In this document: positions 6,751 to 9,518 of the stretch, in pieces
How positions within the stretch are numbered: position 1 is the stretch's first letter
How the letters are laid out: each line of letters opens with the position of its first letter
Assembly: GCA_030044345.1 (NCBI GenBank)
Contig: JASHVY010000112.1
Span: forward strand, 1 to 9,518
Reading direction: 5' to 3'
DNA length: 9,518 bases
From: Acetobacteraceae bacterium
GTDB taxonomy: Bacteria; Pseudomonadota; Alphaproteobacteria; Acetobacterales; Acetobacteraceae
Notes under the pieces: model-generated
Told to the model about the DNA's origin: nothing
Databases searched by the model: none
The model's input: the letters and a program-made list of their open reading frames with translations, nothing else
Made by a program: the position numbers and the translations under genes

Positions 6751-7512
6751 CTACATCATGCCGCCATCGACGAAGAAATTCGCCCCGCTGCAGCCGGCCG
6801 CCTCCTCGGAGGCGAGGAACAGCGCCATGCGGGCCACATGCTCCGGCATGATGCGAAATTTCAGCGCCTGACGTTCGAGGAGCGCCGCATCTACCTCGGG
6901 CGGGGTCCAGAGACGCCGCTGCCGCTCGGTCACGATCGCGCCCGGCACGATGCAATTGACCCGGATCCCCTTTCCGCCAAGCTCCTTGGCGAGCGTGCGG
7001 GTGAGCCCGTTGATGGCGGCCTTCGCGGTCGTATAGCCGACCATGTTCGTGATCCCGCGCATCCAGGAGCCGGAACCGAAAAGAATCACCGACCCGCCGC
7101 CGCGCGCCTCCATGCCCGGAACGACCGCCTGGGTGGCGAAGAACTGATGATCGAGGTTGAGCGCAAGCGTCCGCCGCCATTGCTCCGGCTCCACGCCCTG
7201 CCAGGAATGGCGGTCATCGCGGGCGGCATTGTTGACGAGCACGTCGAGTCCGTGGCCGACCTCCGCCTCGATCGCGCGGACGGCGGCGCGGAGTGCTGCG
7301 ATATCGGTGAGATCGGCGGCGATGAAACGCACGTGCGCACCAGTCTTCTCGATGAGCGTTTTGGCCGCTGCCTCGTCCACATCGATGAAGAACACGCGAG
7401 ACTCCTGGGCCGCAAAGGCTTCGACCATGGCCGCCCCGATGCCGCTCGCGCCGCCGGTGATCAGCACCGCCTTGCCGGAAAGAGAAGGATAGCGGGCGGT
7501 CGAATCGTTCAT
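6751..7512 (-). CDS. SDR-family NAD-dependent dehydrogenase, D-xylose 1-dehydrogenase-like
   Basis: A classical short-chain dehydrogenase/reductase of 253 residues. It has the cofactor loop TGGASGIG (19-26), D44 at the end of the second strand, indicating NAD(H) preference, D67, NNAA (94-97), and the catalytic set S147 (or S149), Y160 and K164 in YTTAK. Several blocks resemble the Caulobacter D-xylose 1-dehydrogenase XylB as I recall it: YPSLSGK near the start, NNAxxDDRH, FxTQAVxPGM, FGSxSW, and the VPG/TxRQ and LFLAS blocks towards the C-terminus. A sugar or polyol dehydrogenase role is therefore plausible, but not shown. AAGGAG lies 8 nt before the ATG. The gene is a single unit, convergent with zur and divergent from the ABM gene. 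No sugar transporter, lactonase or dehydratase sits beside it, so the pathway cannot be named. Confidence 0.88.
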   Translation of the reverse strand: MNDSTARYPSLSGKAVLITGGASGIGAAMVEAFAAQESRVFFIDVDEAAAKTLIEKTGAHVRFIAADLTDIAALRAAVRAIEAEVGHGLDVLVNNAARDDRHSWQGVEPEQWRRTLALNLDHQFFATQAVVPGMEARGGGSVILFGSGSWMRGITNMVGYTTAKAAINGLTRTLAKELGGKGIRVNCIVPGAIVTERQRRLWTPPEVDAALLERQALKFRIMPEHVARMALFLASEEAAGCSGANFFVDGGMM

Positions 7513-7520
7513 GCGGGGCG

Positions 7521-7526
7521 CTCCTT
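7521..7526 (-). promoter_or_regulatory. ribosome binding site of the SDR gene
   Basis: On the minus strand, AAGGAG lies 8 nt before the ATG at 7510-7512 and supports this start. Confidence 0.7.
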
Positions 7527-7596
7527 GTTCGTTTCGTGCCGGTCTCTATGATTTGACAGTCCGCCGCGTCCGGCGCCAGCCATCCTGCTCCGCTTA

Positions 7597-7625
7597 TTGC
7601 CGGCCGTCGCCCCCTGCCGGATAAT
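7597..7625 (+). promoter_or_regulatory. candidate sigma-70-type promoter of the ABM gene
   Basis: TTGCCG (7597-7602) and GATAAT (7620-7625) are separated by exactly 17 nt, matching four of six and five of six consensus bases. Transcription would start near 7632. A second GATAAT follows at 7631-7636 as part of the direct repeat GGATAATTC. This is a pattern match only. Confidence 0.4.
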
Positions 7626-7645
7626 TCCCGGATAATTCAATGAAT
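7619..7645. repeat. GGATAATTC tandem pair plus short palindrome upstream of the ABM gene
   Basis: GGATAATTC occurs at 7619-7627 and 7630-7638, in register at 11 bp, about one DNA turn. The second copy runs into the palindrome ATTCAATGAAT (7635-7645). Position and spacing fit an operator over a promoter or a duplicated -10 box, but no regulator is identified. Confidence 0.4.
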
Positions 7646-7676
7646 CGAGAAAGCCGCTCGTCCTGGAGCGGGAGGG

Positions 7677-7682
7677 AAAGGA
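7677..7682 (+). promoter_or_regulatory. ribosome binding site of the ABM gene
   Basis: AAAGGA ends 8 nt before the ATG at 7691. It favours this start over the in-frame ATG at 7640, which would put 17 charged residues before the signal peptide. Confidence 0.6.
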
Positions 7683-7690
7683 ACGTTGCG

Positions 7691-8125
7691 ATGCGAACCA
7701 TGATGCTGACCCTGATTGCGCTCGGCGCCATGATGGCCCCCGGCGCCGCGCAGACAGCGAAGCCCGCCGCCGGAAGTTCCGAGGTCTTTTGGGTGTTTAC
7801 CCTTGAGGTTCAGCCTGGCCAGTATGATCAATTGCAACAGCTCGTCTCGCAAATCGTGGCCGCGGCCGAAAAGGAGCCCGGAACGCTCGAATATGATTGG
7901 AGCATCAGCGCCGATCACACCACGCTCACCGTGGTCGAACGCTATGCGGATTCCCAGGCCCTGCTGCAGCATGGGAAGGATTTCGGCCAATTCGCCAAGC
8001 GTTTCTTCACGCTCGCGAAGCCGACAAGCCTGGTCGTCTTCGGCGCGCCGGACGCAGCGGCCAAGAAGGCGATCGCCGGTCTCAACCCGGTCTATATGAC
8101 CACGTTCGACGGCTTCAGCCGCTGA
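7691..8125 (+). CDS. exported ABM-domain protein (antibiotic biosynthesis monooxygenase / quinol monooxygenase-like)
   Basis: A 144-residue protein. The first 20 residues (MRTMMLTLIALGAMMAPGAA) look like a Sec signal peptide with a cleavage site near PGAA/QT, so the mature protein is probably periplasmic. Residues about 32-118 match the dimeric alpha+beta ABM fold: FWVFTLEVQPGQ (33-44), the helix QLVSQIVAAAEKEPGTLEYDW (starting at 50), TLTVVERYADSQALLQH (78-94) and a second helix FGQFAKRFF. ABM proteins include small cofactor-free monooxygenases acting on quinols or polyketides, heme-degrading enzymes, and proteins of unknown role; nothing here tells which. Most relatives lack an export signal. 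The gene stands alone, divergent from the SDR gene, with a candidate promoter 66 nt upstream. The start was chosen because it begins the signal peptide and has AAAGGA at 8 nt. Confidence 0.8.
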   Translation: MRTMMLTLIALGAMMAPGAAQTAKPAAGSSEVFWVFTLEVQPGQYDQLQQLVSQIVAAAEKEPGTLEYDWSISADHTTLTVVERYADSQALLQHGKDFGQFAKRFFTLAKPTSLVVFGAPDAAAKKAIAGLNPVYMTTFDGFSR

Positions 8126-8184
8126 AGGGATCGCCTTGTCGGTCGCGAGGAGCCGCTGCATCTCCTTGTCGATACCATCGGCCC

Positions 8185-8222
8185 GGAGACTTCCCGAAGA
8201 TCTGGAGACTTCCCGAAGATCT
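8185..8222. repeat. perfect 19-bp tandem direct repeat
   Basis: GGAGACTTCCCGAAGATCT occurs twice with no gap (8185-8203 and 8204-8222), in the spacer after the ABM gene. It contains the partial palindrome CTTCCCGAAG. It may be a recent slippage duplication or a pair of protein-binding sites; no coding role is apparent. Confidence 0.85.
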
Positions 8223-8266
8223 ACGGTGAGGGCGAATGGCGGGGTCGGAAACGCGGTATCCGCGCG

Positions 8267-8278
8267 CCTGCCGGCAGG
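8267..8278. other. CCTGCCGGCAGG palindrome beyond the regulator stop codon
   Basis: A perfect 12-bp palindrome lies 15 nt beyond the stop of the minus-strand regulator gene, in the tail of the convergent pair ABM gene / regulator. With no loop bases it would not make a standard terminator hairpin, and no T-run follows on either strand. It is reported as an observed site of unknown role. Confidence 0.3.
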
Positions 8279-8292
8279 GCAAGGTCACTGGC

Positions 8293-9247
8293 TCAGGCGG
8301 AAGCGAGCACCGGCCTGAACAATTCGTGCAGTACCCGCAACACTTGCCGGCGGCGGCCGCTGGGCGGCTCGACGAGCGACAGGGTCATTTCTTCAACTGC
8401 CAGGCTTTGCTCCATGGGGACACGCAGCGCACCGCGCACAGGAATCAATGGCATCTCGAATATCTCGGTCGCAAGCCACTTTGGCAGGTGAACCTGCATT
8501 CTGCCCGCCTGGTTTTCCGCGACGATATGGGCAGCCACTGTCTCGAACCGTTCGCGTGCGGCAAGGGAATTGGACGCATGGGGTGCGAGACGCCAGCAGA
8601 TGGCACGCAATGCGGTGGGTGTATGGCCGATGTCGCGACACCAGCTTAGAAGCAGCCCGTCAAGCACGACCGCGCGATAGATCTGCACGCCATTGAGAAT
8701 GAGGTAAATTGGCCAGACTTGTTGCGGATGCATGACCGCCTGGCCGGCCAGGCACAACTTGCCATCGTCGACGGAAACAGCGCCGCGGGCACGATAACCA
8801 AAGCCATCTCCAAGCTCGAAACCAAGCTTGCCATTCTCGCCATACAGGTCGAGGACAAAGGCGAACAGACGGCGCATCCCGGTGAAAGAACCATGTATCA
8901 GCAGCCATAATCCGCCATAGAGCGCGACACTCTCATCGAACTTCGATGCCCACGCCGTATCGGCCGCAAGCGGTGTCCGGGCGAGCTTCATACCAAGGCA
9001 GACGGCAAAATCGGTGAGCGGCAGGCTCCAATCGCTTCGTGAAAAGTCGCCAATCTGGCGGCGCACCAGCTCGGTCAGGCGGACGATGCTTTGCTCACCC
9101 GGGCGTACCCGGCCCGACGTCCAGCGCGCAGCCACCGGACTTGTCCACACCGACCGCATGCGCAAGCTGGACGCGGCTTAAGCTCAGCCTGTCGCACATT
9201 AAATTCAACTTTTCGGTGAACTGCTCGATCGTGGGAGAACGCGGCAT
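8293..9247 (-). pseudogene. XRE-type helix-turn-helix regulator broken by a one-base frameshift
   Basis: Reading from the ATG at 9245-9247 gives MPRSPTIEQFTEKLNL, continuing through LSRVQLAHAVGVDKS, the first part of an XRE/Cro helix-turn-helix, to codon 37. The frame then meets a stop at 9095-9097 after 50 residues. Dropping one G at 9135/9136 continues straight into VAARWTSGRVRPGEQSIVRL and 280 residues up to the stop at 8293. Joined, this is a 317-residue protein with a complete HTH (about 9-63) and a C-terminal part of about 250 residues that I do not recognise, containing YGGLWLLIHGSFTGMRRLF and the conserved-looking VWPIYLILNGVQIYRAVVLDG. The long part is open with no internal stops, so the lesion is recent, an assembly error, or bypassed by a start further in. 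Codon use is less GC-biased than in the suc genes. A single-base sequencing error is the main alternative. Confidence 0.72.
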
Positions 9248-9277
9248 TGTTTGGCCCCTTTCGGAGCAGATTGTGCC

Positions 9278-9291
9278 GTGCCACTTGGCAC
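9278..9291. promoter_or_regulatory. operator-like palindrome GTGCCACTTGGCAC
   Basis: A perfect 6-bp inverted repeat with a 2-bp centre lies 30 bp upstream of the ATG of the broken regulator, with an additional GTGCC half-like motif just to its left (9273-9277). Dyads of this size at this distance are typical autoregulatory sites for XRE-type repressors. No binding partner is shown. Confidence 0.4.
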
Positions 9292-9352
9292 CTGTTGCCG
9301 CATTTTAACGCAACTTTGCCTCCGGACCTAGACCTAGTGCCGGATCGCAGAG

Positions 9353-9380
9353 AAAAGTTGCTCGCGGAGCGAGCACTTTT
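9353..9380. terminator. terminator-like hairpin, possibly bidirectional
   Basis: AAAAGT (9353-9358), an unpaired T, and GCTCGC (9360-9365) pair with GCGAGC (9369-9374) and ACTTTT (9375-9380) around a GGA loop. The GC core flanked by A-rich and T-rich arms is what a bidirectional intrinsic terminator looks like. On the plus strand it ends ACTTTTCG, with only four T residues. It separates the regulator promoter region from whatever lies to the right. Confidence 0.45.
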
Positions 9381-9388
9381 CGCCGTGT

Positions 9389-9456
9389 GAATCGGACACT
9401 TGGACGAAGAACGATGTGCCAGCTTTCATGGAAAGCTGGCGCTCGTGTCCCGATTC
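9389..9456. repeat. nested inverted repeats forming a 68-nt stem-loop
   Basis: The outer arms GAATCGGACAC (9389-9399) and GTGTCCCGATTC (9445-9456) pair with one bulged base. Inside them GCCAGCTTTC (9418-9427) and GAAAGCTGGC (9431-9440) form a perfect 10-bp stem with a 3-nt ATG loop. A further dyad, GATTCC (9452-9457) with GGAATC (9483-9488) enclosing CCCAT (9462-9466) with ATGGG (9476-9480), shares bases with the outer arm, so the two folds exclude each other. No T-run follows. It may be an extragenic palindromic element or a structured RNA. Confidence 0.6.
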
Positions 9457-9518
9457 CGAAGCCCATCGCATTGGAATGGGACGGAATCTGAACATTTGTT
9501 CTTTGTTTCCCGTGGCCT

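Noticed and set aside
7553..7558. TTGACA as a plus-strand -35 box
   Set aside because: No -10-like sequence lies 16-18 nt downstream, only GC-rich DNA; the TTGCCG/GATAAT pair at 7597-7625 is better spaced.
8236..8649. Plus-strand frame of 137 codons opposite the regulator
   Set aside because: It is antisense to the long open part of the regulator, which has the consistent protein pattern; it has no ribosome binding site and no recognisable domain.
9130..9140. Programmed ribosomal frameshift joining the two parts of the regulator
   Set aside because: The junction (AAG TCC GGT GGC) lacks a slippery heptamer, a run of identical bases, or a stop codon at the shift site. Mutation or sequencing error is simpler.
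9334..9495. Minus-strand frame of 53 codons beginning MFRFRPIPMRW
   Set aside because: It runs straight through the hairpins, has no ribosome binding site, and competes with another open frame through the same bases. I cannot support it as a gene.

Overview
The window looks like chromosomal DNA of a high-GC alphaproteobacterium. The reasons are the tight order zapE, mdh, sucC, sucD, sucA on one strand, an LDH-like malate dehydrogenase of about 317 residues, a Zur repressor of the alphaproteobacterial kind, and strong GC bias at third codon positions. A Rhodospirillales or Acetobacteraceae member is my guess, but the sequence does not settle the order.

Layout. (1) Positions 1-5213, minus strand, hold a TCA-cycle block. 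The cell-division ATPase gene zapE comes first, followed by mdh, sucC, sucD and the first 257 codons of sucA, which runs off the left edge. mdh-sucC-sucD are spaced 9 and 1 nt apart and are very probably one transcript; sucA follows after 130 nt. Together they cover 2-oxoglutarate to succinyl-CoA to succinate, and malate to oxaloacetate. (2) Positions 5214-5588 are a non-coding spacer between divergent genes. It is filled by a mosaic of palindromic repeats, including a 104-bp unit with perfect 13-bp terminal inverted repeats. (3) Positions 5589-6744, plus strand, hold a 2-oxoglutarate/Fe(II) oxygenase gene and zur, 31 nt apart. (4) Positions 6751-7512, minus strand, hold an SDR dehydrogenase resembling D-xylose 1-dehydrogenase, convergent with zur. 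(5) Positions 7691-8125, plus strand, hold a small ABM-fold protein with a signal peptide. (6) Positions 8126-9518 look accessory. They hold a 19-bp tandem duplication, a helix-turn-helix regulator gene broken by a one-base frameshift inside its recognition helix region, an operator-like palindrome just upstream of it, and a right-hand spacer rich in hairpins.

The left half is ordinary core metabolism. The points worth a second look are the repeat mosaic at 5297-5560, the frameshifted regulator at 8293-9247 with its palindrome, and the nested hairpins at 9353-9488. No CRISPR array, tRNA, rRNA, transposase or phage gene was seen, and I do not see convincing evidence of a new multi-gene system.
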